DNA from: Maribacter hydrothermalis
GTDB taxonomy: Bacteria; Bacteroidota; Bacteroidia; Flavobacteriales; Flavobacteriaceae
NCBI RefSeq assembly: GCF_001913155.1
Contig: NZ_CP018760.1
Coordinates: 310,001 to 374,000, forward strand
Reading direction: 5' to 3'
DNA: 64,000 nt
Below, in pieces: positions 36,532 through 45,497 of this stretch. Under the pieces are notes generated by a model, which was given only the letters and a program-made list of their open reading frames with translations, was not told where the DNA came from and ran no database searches. Position 1 is the stretch's first letter, and each line of letters opens with the position of its first letter. The translations under genes and the position numbers were made by a program.

Positions 36532-38172
36532 TTAAATAGATCTACCTGTGTTTATTACGTTTACATCATTGAACCTAGCAGTAGAACTACCGTGAGACAC
36601 TGCACTAGATTGAGAAGGTTGCCCTTTACCATCAAAGAAAGTACCGAACAAACGGTAATCGCTTTCATCACAAATCTTAACACATGAATTCCAAAATTCT
36701 TGGGTGTTGGACTGGTACGCCACATCTTCTAACATACCGACAATTTCTCCGTTCTTAATCTCATAAAACACCGTACCACCAAATTGGAAATTATATCGTT
36801 GTTGATCAATAGAATATGAACCACGACCTGCAATATAAATTCCTTTTTCTACATCTTTAATCATCTCGGAAATAGAATACTTATCCTTTCCTGGTTCTAA
36901 AGAAACGTTTGGCATACGTTGAAACTGAACATCGTCCCAACTTTGTGCATAGCAGCAACCGTGAGATTCATTCTGGTCTATCATGTGAACTTGGTCGCGT
37001 ATGGCTTGGAAATTAGTTAAAATACCATTACGCACTAAATCCCATTTTTTAGTTTTCACTCCCTCATCATCATACCCAACAGCACCTAATGAGCCAACTT
37101 GGGTTTTATCCGCAACTAAATTTACGACATCACTACCGTACTTGAAGTTTCCTGATTTTAATTTATCTAACGATGCAAAACTTGTACCCGCGTAATTTGC
37201 CTCATAACCTAGAACACGATCCAACTCTAATGGGTGGCCTACAGATTCGTGAATAGTCAATCCTAAGTGATTCGGTTCTAAAACCAAATCGTACTTACCT
37301 GCATCAACAGATTTTGCAGTTAATTTTTCCTTTGCCTGCTTAGCCGCAACGGTAGCATCTTCTACCATATCATAGCTATTTCTGTACAAACGTAGTCCTG
37401 CCGGCCCTTCAAGCTTTTCTGATTCTAATCCGTCCATATACTCATAGCCCATACCAACAGGGGCACTCATATTTTCTCTTGTTTTAAAAGTTCCCGCAGA
37501 TTTATCGATTGCGGTTACCCTAAAGGTTGGCCACAACCTATGAATATCTTGATCTATATATGAACCGTCGGTTGAAGCAAAATACTTCTGTTCGTTAATC
37601 ATAAACAACGCAGAGTTGACGTAATCTGCACCATTTTCTAATGCCGCAGCATTGGCGCTTAATAATAGGTCTACCTTCTCTGAAACAGGAACTTCTTTAA
37701 AATCTTTCTTTATCGGTGTTTTCCAAGATACCTCTCCATATGCATTTACTGGTGCTAACTTTACCGGCTCTTTTTGAATTTTGGAATTTGCTTTTGCAAT
37801 TGCTACCGCTTGTTCGGTTGCTTTTTTAATTCCGTCTGCAGTAACACTATTGGTTGATGCAAAACCCCAAGTGCCATTTGCAATTACACGAATACCAATA
37901 CCAAAAGACTCTGTATTTACTACATTTTGTACTTTGTCTTCTCTTGTGAATACATACTGATTTAAGTATCTTCCTATTCTAGCATCAGCGTATGTAGCTC
38001 CTAACGACTTTGCCGTATTAAGAGCAACATCTGCCATGTTTTTTTTTATCAAGGCATCCATACCCGGTTCCAGTAAAGCTTCCGTCGGGATATCTTTTCC
38101 TAGCAATAATGACGGCATCATTAATGCTCCGGCGCCCAACCCGGCGTACTGTACAAAATCTCTTCTTTTCAT
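36532..38172 (-). CDS. tldD: TldD-like metalloprotease with Tat signal
   Basis: 546 residues. The catalytic motif LTIHESVGHPLELDR (HExxxH, near residue 307) is intact. The N-terminus MKRRDFVQYAGLGAGALMMP is a textbook twin-arginine leader, so the enzyme should be exported folded. E. coli TldD is cytosolic and about 480 residues, so the extra length is mainly the leader. It should form the catalytic half of the TldD/TldE complex. Confidence 0.93.
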   Translation of the reverse strand: MKRRDFVQYAGLGAGALMMPSLLLGKDIPTEALLEPGMDALIKKNMADVALNTAKSLGATYADARIGRYLNQYVFTREDKVQNVVNTESFGIGIRVIANGTWGFASTNSVTADGIKKATEQAVAIAKANSKIQKEPVKLAPVNAYGEVSWKTPIKKDFKEVPVSEKVDLLLSANAAALENGADYVNSALFMINEQKYFASTDGSYIDQDIHRLWPTFRVTAIDKSAGTFKTRENMSAPVGMGYEYMDGLESEKLEGPAGLRLYRNSYDMVEDATVAAKQAKEKLTAKSVDAGKYDLVLEPNHLGLTIHESVGHPLELDRVLGYEANYAGTSFASLDKLKSGNFKYGSDVVNLVADKTQVGSLGAVGYDDEGVKTKKWDLVRNGILTNFQAIRDQVHMIDQNESHGCCYAQSWDDVQFQRMPNVSLEPGKDKYSISEMIKDVEKGIYIAGRGSYSIDQQRYNFQFGGTVFYEIKNGEIVGMLEDVAYQSNTQEFWNSCVKICDESDYRLFGTFFDGKGQPSQSSAVSHGSSTARFNDVNVINTGRSI

Positions 38173-38496
38173 GTGTTCGTTTTAAATTGGTTCTATAAGG
38201 TATCCATTTTTGAAAATAGATAATACTTAAATCTATAAAATCAGTTAATGATTATTCAATAGGTTATTAATTAGTTTACTATTATTCTAACTCCTTAAAA
38301 ATAGAAAGGGTTTTACAACAATTATGTTAACCTTAACATAAATTATAACTTAAAACTAACTTTTTGAGAAATACTCAATTTATAATATAACTTTTTTAAT
38401 AATAATAACAATTAGCGCAAACCGTTCATTAAAAAATGTTACGTTTTGTTAATTATATTACTAATATAGTAACATTTATATATATTTGTATCATCT
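38173..38496. other. 324-nt AT-rich divergent intergenic region
   Basis: It separates the minus-strand tldD from the plus-strand tetR. It holds the operator and -7 box near 38435-38488. I found no reading frame or RNA gene in the rest and no exact -7 box for tldD. Confidence 0.6.
38435..38488 (+). promoter_or_regulatory. inverted repeat and -7 box of the TetR/ABC operon
   Basis: AATGTTAC (38435-38442) and GTAACATT (38469-38476) form an 8-bp inverted repeat spaced by 26 bp. An inner pair, TGTTA and TAACA, lies within the same span. TATATTTG (38481-38488), an exact TAnnTTTG, lies 4 bp beyond and 8 nt before the ATG. The layout suits repression by the adjacent TetR protein. Confidence 0.55.
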
Positions 38497-39090
38497 ATGA
38501 AAGTAAAGGCAGATAAAAAAACAAAGAGCTACTTGGCAATTTTAGAGGCTAGTAAACATCTTTTTTGGAAATACGGTATAACAAAAGTAACGGTAGAAGA
38601 AATATGTAAACAGGCCAAAGTAAGTAAAATGACCTTTTACAGAAATTTTGAAAATAAGTTGAATGTCGCTGAAGTTGTTTTAAAGAAATTGGCGGACAAA
38701 GGGCTTTCAGATTATAACAACATCATGACTTTAGATATACAATTCAATGAAAAAATTCATCGAATTGTACAAATGAAATATGATAGTTCAGAAAATTTAA
38801 GTGAAGATTTCATAAAGGATATTTACGGTGCGGAAGATCCAAAATTAAAAAATATTTTAAATGAAGCACAGGTAAAATCTTCAGTAGTCCTTCATAAAGA
38901 TTTCTCGAATGCTCAGAAAAGTGGTGAAATACGCCAAGACCTAAAAATTGACTTTGTTATATATATGATTAATAGCTTAAATGAAAAATTGGTTGATGAT
39001 AGATTAACATCAATGTATGGCAACACCCAGGAACTAGCAGTTGAACTAACAAATTTTATTTTTTACGGCATTATGCCCAGAAATAACTAA
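38497..39090 (+). CDS. TetR/AcrR-family regulator
   Basis: 197 residues. The HTH is clear (SYLAILEASKHLFWKYGITK, then SKMTFYRNFENKLNVAEVV), with a helical ligand domain after it. It opens the operon with the barrel, ABC and LolA-like genes; its stop overlaps the next start (TAATG at 39088-39092). It probably represses this operon through the inverted repeat just upstream. Confidence 0.93.
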   Translation: MKVKADKKTKSYLAILEASKHLFWKYGITKVTVEEICKQAKVSKMTFYRNFENKLNVAEVVLKKLADKGLSDYNNIMTLDIQFNEKIHRIVQMKYDSSENLSEDFIKDIYGAEDPKLKNILNEAQVKSSVVLHKDFSNAQKSGEIRQDLKIDFVIYMINSLNEKLVDDRLTSMYGNTQELAVELTNFIFYGIMPRNN

Positions 39091-40223
39091 TGAGAAAACT
39101 TAATAAAGCAGTTATCCTATTTCTTTTTATCGCCTTTCAAAGCTACTGTCAAAATAACGTAGAATTTGATGGGCAGCTATCCGTTTTTGGAAATTTAAGC
39201 CCTGATAGTGAATTAGAACTACAATTTGGCGCTCGTTATATTCCTGAACTAGAATATCAAATAAAATTAGATTCAACAAGTAATCTAGATTTTCAAGCCT
39301 CAGTAAATTTAGATGCCAACTCTGCTTTTAGTCCGTTCTACAAATCAAGAGAAGATGGTAATATAGACCCATATCGGGTTTGGGCAAGATATTCTACACA
39401 GCAGTTCGAATTACGTGCCGGCCTTCAGAAAATTGATTTTGGTTCCGCTACCATGCTACGCCCATTACAATGGTTTAATCAAATAGACCCACGAGATCCC
39501 CTAGCGCTAACAAATGGTGTTTATGGACTATTAAGTAGGTACTACTTTACAAACAATGCCAATGTATGGGCCTGGGTACTATATGGGAACGAAAGAACAA
39601 GAGGATTTGATGCAATAAAAACCTATGATAAAAGACCAGAGTATGGCGGTAGAGTTCAATATCCGGTTCCCAAGGGTGAACTAGCTCTTTCTTATCATCA
39701 TAGAACTGCGGACCCTAGAGATCTATTTGGGCCCATGCAAGTTGACCAAATTGCAGAGGATAAATTCGGAATTGATGGAAAATGGGACGTAGAAGTTGGA
39801 CTTTGGTTTGAAGCAACCTACAGTCTTAAATCTGAAAACATTGGTATTTTAACCAACCAATCTCTGATGAATTTTGGCATTGATTACACTTTCGGAATTG
39901 GAAATGGTTTGGGTATTATCCTTGAACATTTAATTTCTTCTTATGATGACAAGGCTTTTAAATATGTTAATAACAATCATATTTCAGCACTAAATGCCAC
40001 TTATCCCTTAACCATGTACGACAATATAAGTACTGTAGTTTATCACGACTGGGCTTCTAAAAATGCAACTTTCTTTTTAAACTACGAGCATCAATTTAGC
40101 AAATTAACGGGATACGTAATGGCATATTACAACCCCGTAACACAACAGGGACTTCAAGAGAATGAACTAGTCAATACTAACTCAGGACCTGGCATTCGTT
40201 TAATGCTAGTTTATAATCATTAA
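39090..40223 (+). CDS. outer-membrane beta-barrel protein (DUF1302/alginate-export-like)
   Basis: 377 residues. A signal peptide ends at SYCQ; the rest is amphipathic strands with aromatic ends. The stretch WARYSTQQFELRAGLQKIDFG, then ATMLRPLQWFNQIDPRDPLA recalls barrels of the DUF1302 and alginate-export type, which are often linked to LolA-like or RND lipid export systems. It is the likely outer-membrane part of the transport system encoded by the next genes. Confidence 0.75.
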   Translation: MRKLNKAVILFLFIAFQSYCQNNVEFDGQLSVFGNLSPDSELELQFGARYIPELEYQIKLDSTSNLDFQASVNLDANSAFSPFYKSREDGNIDPYRVWARYSTQQFELRAGLQKIDFGSATMLRPLQWFNQIDPRDPLALTNGVYGLLSRYYFTNNANVWAWVLYGNERTRGFDAIKTYDKRPEYGGRVQYPVPKGELALSYHHRTADPRDLFGPMQVDQIAEDKFGIDGKWDVEVGLWFEATYSLKSENIGILTNQSLMNFGIDYTFGIGNGLGIILEHLISSYDDKAFKYVNNNHISALNATYPLTMYDNISTVVYHDWASKNATFFLNYEHQFSKLTGYVMAYYNPVTQQGLQENELVNTNSGPGIRLMLVYNH

Positions 40224-40233
40224 TAGTAACGTT

Positions 40234-40947
40234 ATGAGCAACAAAAGTATCATTAAAATTGAAAACGTCACCAAGCGCTTTAAAGTTGGTGAGGGCGAAT
40301 TTACTGCTTTAGAGAATATTAACCTTACATTAAAAGAAAGCGAGTTTGCTGGTTTGGTTGGACCTAGCGGTTCTGGAAAAACTACTTTATTAAATATTAT
40401 GGGTTCTTTAGACAAGCCTACTGAAGGTAAGGCTATAATAATGGATAAAAACATTTCAGAGCTTTCCCATAAAGAATCCGCAGAACTTAGAAATCTGCAC
40501 ATCGGTTTTATTTTTCAGGTATATAACCTATTACCTGTTTACACTGTTTTTGAAAATGTTGAATTTGCTTTAATTCTTCAAGGGAAAAGTACTTCAGAAA
40601 GAAAAAAAGCTGTCATGGAAGCCTTAGAATGGGTTGGATTAGAAAAAATGGCAAATAAAAAACCATCTAAGCTTTCTGGAGGTGAAGGCCAACGCGTAGC
40701 TATAGCAAGAGCTATGGTAAAAAGACCAGATATCGTTCTTGCAGATGAACCTACAGCAAACTTAGATGCAGAAAATGCACATGCCATCCTAAAAACTATG
40801 AAACTTTTGAATAGAGAGTTAAAAACCACTTTTCTATTCTCTACACACGATGAAAAAGTAATGGGCTACCTAGACCGGTTAATTCATTTACGAGACGGAA
40901 AATTAGATTATGACGAAATTGTAGAACCTACTAGCATTGTACTATGA
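40234..40947 (+). CDS. LolD/MacB-type ABC ATP-binding protein
   Basis: 237 residues. Walker A GPSGSGKTT, Q-loop FIFQVYNLLPVYTVFENVEF, signature LSGGEGQRVAIARA, Walker B IVLADEPTANLD. This sequence type (LolD/FtsE/MacB) drives FtsX-type permeases, which act as mechanotransmitters and not as channels. It overlaps the next permease gene by 4 nt. Confidence 0.95.
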   Translation: MSNKSIIKIENVTKRFKVGEGEFTALENINLTLKESEFAGLVGPSGSGKTTLLNIMGSLDKPTEGKAIIMDKNISELSHKESAELRNLHIGFIFQVYNLLPVYTVFENVEFALILQGKSTSERKKAVMEALEWVGLEKMANKKPSKLSGGEGQRVAIARAMVKRPDIVLADEPTANLDAENAHAILKTMKLLNRELKTTFLFSTHDEKVMGYLDRLIHLRDGKLDYDEIVEPTSIVL

Positions 40948-42101
40948 AATTAGCACTACAACTAGCCTATAAAAACCTTGTTGGTGCAGGCCTACGCACA
41001 TGGCTAAATGTAATTGTTTTATCTTTTGCCTTTGTAGTTATCATTTTTTATAATGGAATGATAAATGGTTGGAACGAGCAGGCTATGCGAGATAATATAG
41101 CTTGGGAATATGCTAACGGACATTTACTACACGAAAACTATGACCCATTAGACCCTTTCTCATTGGAAGATGGTCACGCTAAAATCCCTTCAGAAGTAGC
41201 TTCTAAGAAATTGACGCCTATACTAATAAGACAAGGTTCCATTTATCCTGAAGGTAGAATGATATCTATCGCTCTCAAAGGAATAGATCATAATCAAAAC
41301 ACCATAAAACTTCCCACGCATCTTTTAAAAGAAAGCAAAGCCAATATTCCCGCTATAATAGGTAAAAGAATGGCTGATGCCGCTAATTTAAAACAGGGTG
41401 ATGTAGTGTTGCTAAGATGGCGAGATAAAAATGGAACTTTTGATGCTGCCAATATCACCATAACCAATATTTTCGATACTAATGTAAGTACTATAGATAA
41501 AGGTCAAATTTGGGTTTCTTTAGATAAATTGTGGCAAATGACAGGGTTAACTAACCATGCAACATTATTTCTGAACAACTCTGAATCTGTAGTTAGCATT
41601 GATGGGTGGAAATTTAAAAGTCAAAAAGATCTAACAAAATCTCTTACAGATATTATAGAAACTAAACAGGTAAGTGGTTCCATAATGTACATTCTATTAT
41701 TAGCTATTGCCCTATTGGCAATTTTTGACACTCAAGTATTATCAATTTTTCGAAGACAACGTGAAATTGGCACCTATATAGCTATGGGAATGACTCGCTG
41801 GCAAGTTGTAAAATTATTTACGGTCGAAGGTTCAATGTATAGTATTTTGGCAACAATTGTGGGATGTATTTACGGTATACCATTGTTTATTTATATGACC
41901 CATACTGGTATTGGAATACCTGCTGCCTCCCAAGATATGGGGGTTACTATAAGTGACAGGATTTATCCCGTATATGGCATTGGTTTAATATTAGGAACGA
42001 TATTAATTGTAGTAATCTCTGCAACAATCGTGAGCTTTATGCCTGCAAGAAAAATAGCTAAAATGAATCCTGTTGATGCTTTAAAAGGCAAGATGCAGTA
42101 A
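40944..42101 (+). CDS. FtsX/LolE-type ABC permease
   Basis: 385 residues. One N-terminal helix (about residues 18-40), a periplasmic MacB_PCD-like domain, and three C-terminal helices with IFRRQREIGTYIAMGMTRWQ, the FtsX core. It forms a heterodimer candidate with the second permease at 43 kb. In LolCDE such proteins extract lipoproteins from the inner membrane. Confidence 0.93.
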   Translation: MKLALQLAYKNLVGAGLRTWLNVIVLSFAFVVIIFYNGMINGWNEQAMRDNIAWEYANGHLLHENYDPLDPFSLEDGHAKIPSEVASKKLTPILIRQGSIYPEGRMISIALKGIDHNQNTIKLPTHLLKESKANIPAIIGKRMADAANLKQGDVVLLRWRDKNGTFDAANITITNIFDTNVSTIDKGQIWVSLDKLWQMTGLTNHATLFLNNSESVVSIDGWKFKSQKDLTKSLTDIIETKQVSGSIMYILLLAIALLAIFDTQVLSIFRRQREIGTYIAMGMTRWQVVKLFTVEGSMYSILATIVGCIYGIPLFIYMTHTGIGIPAASQDMGVTISDRIYPVYGIGLILGTILIVVISATIVSFMPARKIAKMNPVDALKGKMQ

Positions 42102-42117
42102 CAAAATTACACAAGAA

Positions 42118-42921
42118 ATGAAAAGAATACAGCTTTTTGAATTTGAAGATTTTAATTGGTTTCCTAAAACAATTAGGTCTGGTATGACCAATTTAATTGT
42201 AGTTCTTCATAAAATGATGGGTACCAAAGAAGTCATCGCCAACTTATTATTAGATTGTAGAAAAGCTTATCCTTTCTCAAAAATAGTAGATATGGGTTCA
42301 GGTTCTGGTGGAATAATTCCAGATGCTGTTGACATACTTAATGCTCAGAATATAGAAAACCCCATAGCGTTATTGCTAACAGACTTGCATCCAAATACAG
42401 AAATGATTGAGCATATAAAAAATTCTGGACATAAAAATGTTACGTATAGCTCAATTCCGTTAGATGCTACCAACTTAACTGAAGCCCCGTCTGGGCTAAA
42501 AACCATGTTGAATAGTTTTCATCATATGCCACCAAAAAAGGCCAAAGCAATACTAAAAACTGCTCAAGACAATCAACAGCCCATACTCATTTATGAAATG
42601 GCACAAAATACAATTCCTTTAATATTATGGTGGGTACTTTTACCACTATCCTTGGTCATTCTTTTTATTATGGCATTATTACTGACCCCATTTTCTAAGC
42701 CCCTTACTGGTAAGCAATTGCTCTTTACTTATATAATACCAATAATACCAATTTGTTATGCGTGGGACGGACAAGCATCAATGCCGCGCACCTACACTTC
42801 TAAGGATATTGAATTGATGTTGAAAGAAATAAAAAATGAAAATTATAAATGGAAAATTAGTCCTGCTAAAAAAGCAAATGGTAAGAGTTCTGGCTATTAT
42901 ATTCTAGGGCTTCCTAAATGA
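42118..42921 (+). CDS. membrane-embedded class I SAM methyltransferase-like protein
   Basis: 267 residues. The N-terminal half has a Rossmann SAM motif (IVDMGSGSGGIIPDA) and LLTDLHPNTEMIEHI. The middle has a hydrophobic hairpin (about residues 160-210, LILWWVLLPLSLVILFIMAL), and a soluble C-terminus ends it. I know no close family with this insertion. Placement between the two permease genes (gaps of 16 and 45 nt) suggests it modifies the transported lipid or lipoprotein or an anchored partner. The function is a guess; the fold call is moderate. Confidence 0.7.
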   Translation: MKRIQLFEFEDFNWFPKTIRSGMTNLIVVLHKMMGTKEVIANLLLDCRKAYPFSKIVDMGSGSGGIIPDAVDILNAQNIENPIALLLTDLHPNTEMIEHIKNSGHKNVTYSSIPLDATNLTEAPSGLKTMLNSFHHMPPKKAKAILKTAQDNQQPILIYEMAQNTIPLILWWVLLPLSLVILFIMALLLTPFSKPLTGKQLLFTYIIPIIPICYAWDGQASMPRTYTSKDIELMLKEIKNENYKWKISPAKKANGKSSGYYILGLPK

Positions 42922-42966
42922 GAAATCTAAAAAGGACTCGGATAACGCATTAAAAGGAAAATTACA

Positions 42967-44241
42967 ATGATAAAGTTTTTATTGAAAGGTATTATGGGAG
43001 ACAAGAATCGTAGTCTTCTTCCCATCATCATCGTTACAATTGGTGTATCCCTTACCGTTTTACTCAGCGGATATATCAAAGGTGCAATGGGTGATATTAT
43101 CGATCAAAACGCACGCTTCGATACTGGTCATGTAAAGGTAATGACCAAGGCTTATGCAGAGAATAAAGATCAATTACCTAATGATTTAGCCATACTCGGT
43201 GTTGATTCACTTTTACAGCAATTAAAAAATAACTACCCAGAAATGAACTGGGTTAAGCGTACTAAATTCGGAGGTATTATAGACGTACCGGATGCAAATG
43301 GAGAAACAAAAGGACAAGGACCAGCTTCGGGGATGGCGTTTGAACTTTTTTCAAAAACATCTGGCGAGATTAAAAGAATGAACTTACAGACCGCTATCGT
43401 TAAGGGAGCACTTCCTACAAAATCTGGCGAAGCATTAATTGGACAAGAATTTATAGAAAAGCTAGGGCTTAATATTGGTGATGAAGTTACCTATTTTGGC
43501 TCTACCATGAACGGCAGCATGACATTTAAAAATTTTAAAGTCACAGGTTCTATTCGTTTTGGTACTCCCGCATTAGACAAAGGAGCTATCATAGTAGATA
43601 TTACAGATGCTCAAAAAATGCTTGATATGGAAAATGCATCAGGGGAAATATTAGGCTACCAACCAAACGAAATTTATAACGATGAAAAGGCAAAACAACT
43701 CGCAGATTCCTTTAATAATTCCGTAGGTAATACAACGGATGAATATGCTCCTATTATGCTACCCTTAAAGGACCAGAATAACTTGGCTAGCTATTTGGAT
43801 TATGTGGATGTGTATACTGGACTTTTCGTTACTATTTTTATTATTGTTATGTCCATTGTATTATGGAATACTGGATTGTTAGGAGGTTTGCGTCGTTATC
43901 AAGAATTTGGCATTCGTCTTGCTTTAGGTGAAGCAAAGGGACATATTTATAGAACTATGATTTATGAAGCGGTTCTTATCGGTGTTATAGGCTCAATTCT
44001 TGGAAGTCTTGTAGGACTCGCTTTTACTTATTACATGCAAGTTGTTGGTATAGATATTGGAGAAATGTTAGAAAACAGTTCCATGTTAATGCCTTCTGTT
44101 ATTAGAGCTAAAGTTACTCCTTCATTATTTTATATTGGTTTTATTCCTGGTTTATTCGCTATGGTTTTAGGGACTGCACTTTCGGGAATCGGAATATATA
44201 AAAGAGAAACTGCAACACTATTTAAAGAACTAGAGGTATAA
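42967..44241 (+). CDS. FtsX/LolC-type ABC permease
   Basis: 424 residues. N-terminal helix, a periplasmic domain of about 250 residues, then three helices with LGGLRRYQEFGIRLALGEAK, the FtsX-type motif. Longer than the first permease, as in LolC/LolE pairs. It lies 11 nt before the LolA-like gene. Confidence 0.93.
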   Translation: MIKFLLKGIMGDKNRSLLPIIIVTIGVSLTVLLSGYIKGAMGDIIDQNARFDTGHVKVMTKAYAENKDQLPNDLAILGVDSLLQQLKNNYPEMNWVKRTKFGGIIDVPDANGETKGQGPASGMAFELFSKTSGEIKRMNLQTAIVKGALPTKSGEALIGQEFIEKLGLNIGDEVTYFGSTMNGSMTFKNFKVTGSIRFGTPALDKGAIIVDITDAQKMLDMENASGEILGYQPNEIYNDEKAKQLADSFNNSVGNTTDEYAPIMLPLKDQNNLASYLDYVDVYTGLFVTIFIIVMSIVLWNTGLLGGLRRYQEFGIRLALGEAKGHIYRTMIYEAVLIGVIGSILGSLVGLAFTYYMQVVGIDIGEMLENSSMLMPSVIRAKVTPSLFYIGFIPGLFAMVLGTALSGIGIYKRETATLFKELEV

Positions 44242-44252
44242 AATAATTAAAT

Positions 44253-45008
44253 ATGAATACAATCAAATTGAAATTTAAAGCAACGACATTTATTACAATT
44301 ATTTTTGGAAGTATACTGATTTCTTCTGCACAAGATGGCATTGCGATTTTAAAAAAAGTAGATGCAAATATGTCTTCGGATACTCAAATATCTGAATCAC
44401 AAATGATTATCCATGGCAAACGAAATAGTAGAACTGTAGTTTCTAAAGGATATGCCGAAGGCGATAAACGATCATTTTCAGAATACCTATCTCCAGCACG
44501 TGAAAAAGGAACTAAAATGCTTAAGCTAGAGGATCGATTATGGATTTACTCCCCTTCAACAGACCGAACGATTCAGCTTTCTGGGCATATGCTACGCCAG
44601 TCTGTTATGGGGTCAGATTTGTCATATGAAGATATGATGGAGGACCGTAAATTAGAAGAAATGTATACAGTTAAGGTTGTTGGTGAAGAAATTATCCAAA
44701 ATAGAAAAGTATGGATTTTGGATATGGAAGCTAACGTTGAAGACGTATCTTATGTTAAACGTAAAGCATGGATTGATCAAGAGCGTTTTGTTCCCCTTAA
44801 AGAAGAATTGTATGCAAAAAGCGGACAACTATTAAAATTAGTGGTAATGAGTGAAATTGAAAAAATTGATGGTCGTTGGTATCCTAAAAAAATGAATTAC
44901 AAAGATGCTTTAAAAGATGGTAAAGGAACTGATTTTATACTTACTAATATTCAATTCAATGCCGAAATCCCCCAGCATTTATTCAGTAAGGCTGCATTGA
45001 AGAAATAA
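44253..45008 (+). CDS. LolA-like outer-membrane lipoprotein-sorting protein (PF17131-type)
   Basis: 251 residues. A signal peptide ends near LISSAQ. The mature part has FSEYLSPAREKGTKMLKLED and DRTIQLSGHMLRQSVMGSDL, hallmarks of the LolA-like lipoprotein-sorting family, which forms an open beta-sheet cup for acyl chains. It should carry a lipid or lipoprotein across the periplasm from the ABC complex to the barrel protein. Confidence 0.9.
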   Translation: MNTIKLKFKATTFITIIFGSILISSAQDGIAILKKVDANMSSDTQISESQMIIHGKRNSRTVVSKGYAEGDKRSFSEYLSPAREKGTKMLKLEDRLWIYSPSTDRTIQLSGHMLRQSVMGSDLSYEDMMEDRKLEEMYTVKVVGEEIIQNRKVWILDMEANVEDVSYVKRKAWIDQERFVPLKEELYAKSGQLLKLVVMSEIEKIDGRWYPKKMNYKDALKDGKGTDFILTNIQFNAEIPQHLFSKAALKK

Positions 45009-45092
45009 GAAGGAATTTTACTCAATTAAAACTGTAATTTTAATATCTTTCATAACAATTAACTATTCTAATCAACTTAAAATCAAAATATT

Positions 45093-45464
45093 ATGAAAAA
45101 ATTTACTTTTGTATGTATTTTCTTAGGATTCGCATCTCAGGCTTTCGCTCAACTTGACGAAAAACAATTGGCTGGTAGTTGGAACTATATTGTTGAAACA
45201 GAACAAGGTCCTATGACAGGAATTTTAAATTTTGTTTCTACTGAAGATGGACTTTCAGGAAAAGTTACTAGTGATGACGGTCAATCTTGGGTAATGGATG
45301 CTTTAGAAATAATTGAAAATAATAGTTTAAATTTTGTAATCACTCCACAAGGTGAAACTTTCAAAACCAATTTAATTTTTAAAGGTAAAACCTTTACAGG
45401 CACTTCCGGACCATCCTATGCACCTTACAAAGTATCTGGAGTAAAAGCTAGAATTATAAAATAG
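45093..45464 (+). CDS. small secreted protein of unknown function
   Basis: 123 residues. A signal peptide (cleavage near AFAQ) precedes a beta-rich domain of about 100 residues (LAGSWNYIVETEQGPMTGIL, then SGKVTSDDGQSWVMDA) that resembles a calycin-like or lipocalin-like barrel by eye. No catalytic residues identified. Eighty-four nt separate it from the LolA-like gene, so it may have its own promoter. Confidence 0.7.
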   Translation: MKKFTFVCIFLGFASQAFAQLDEKQLAGSWNYIVETEQGPMTGILNFVSTEDGLSGKVTSDDGQSWVMDALEIIENNSLNFVITPQGETFKTNLIFKGKTFTGTSGPSYAPYKVSGVKARIIK

Positions 45465-45497
45465 ACAGCTCAGAAAACTAAAAGATACATAAAGAAA

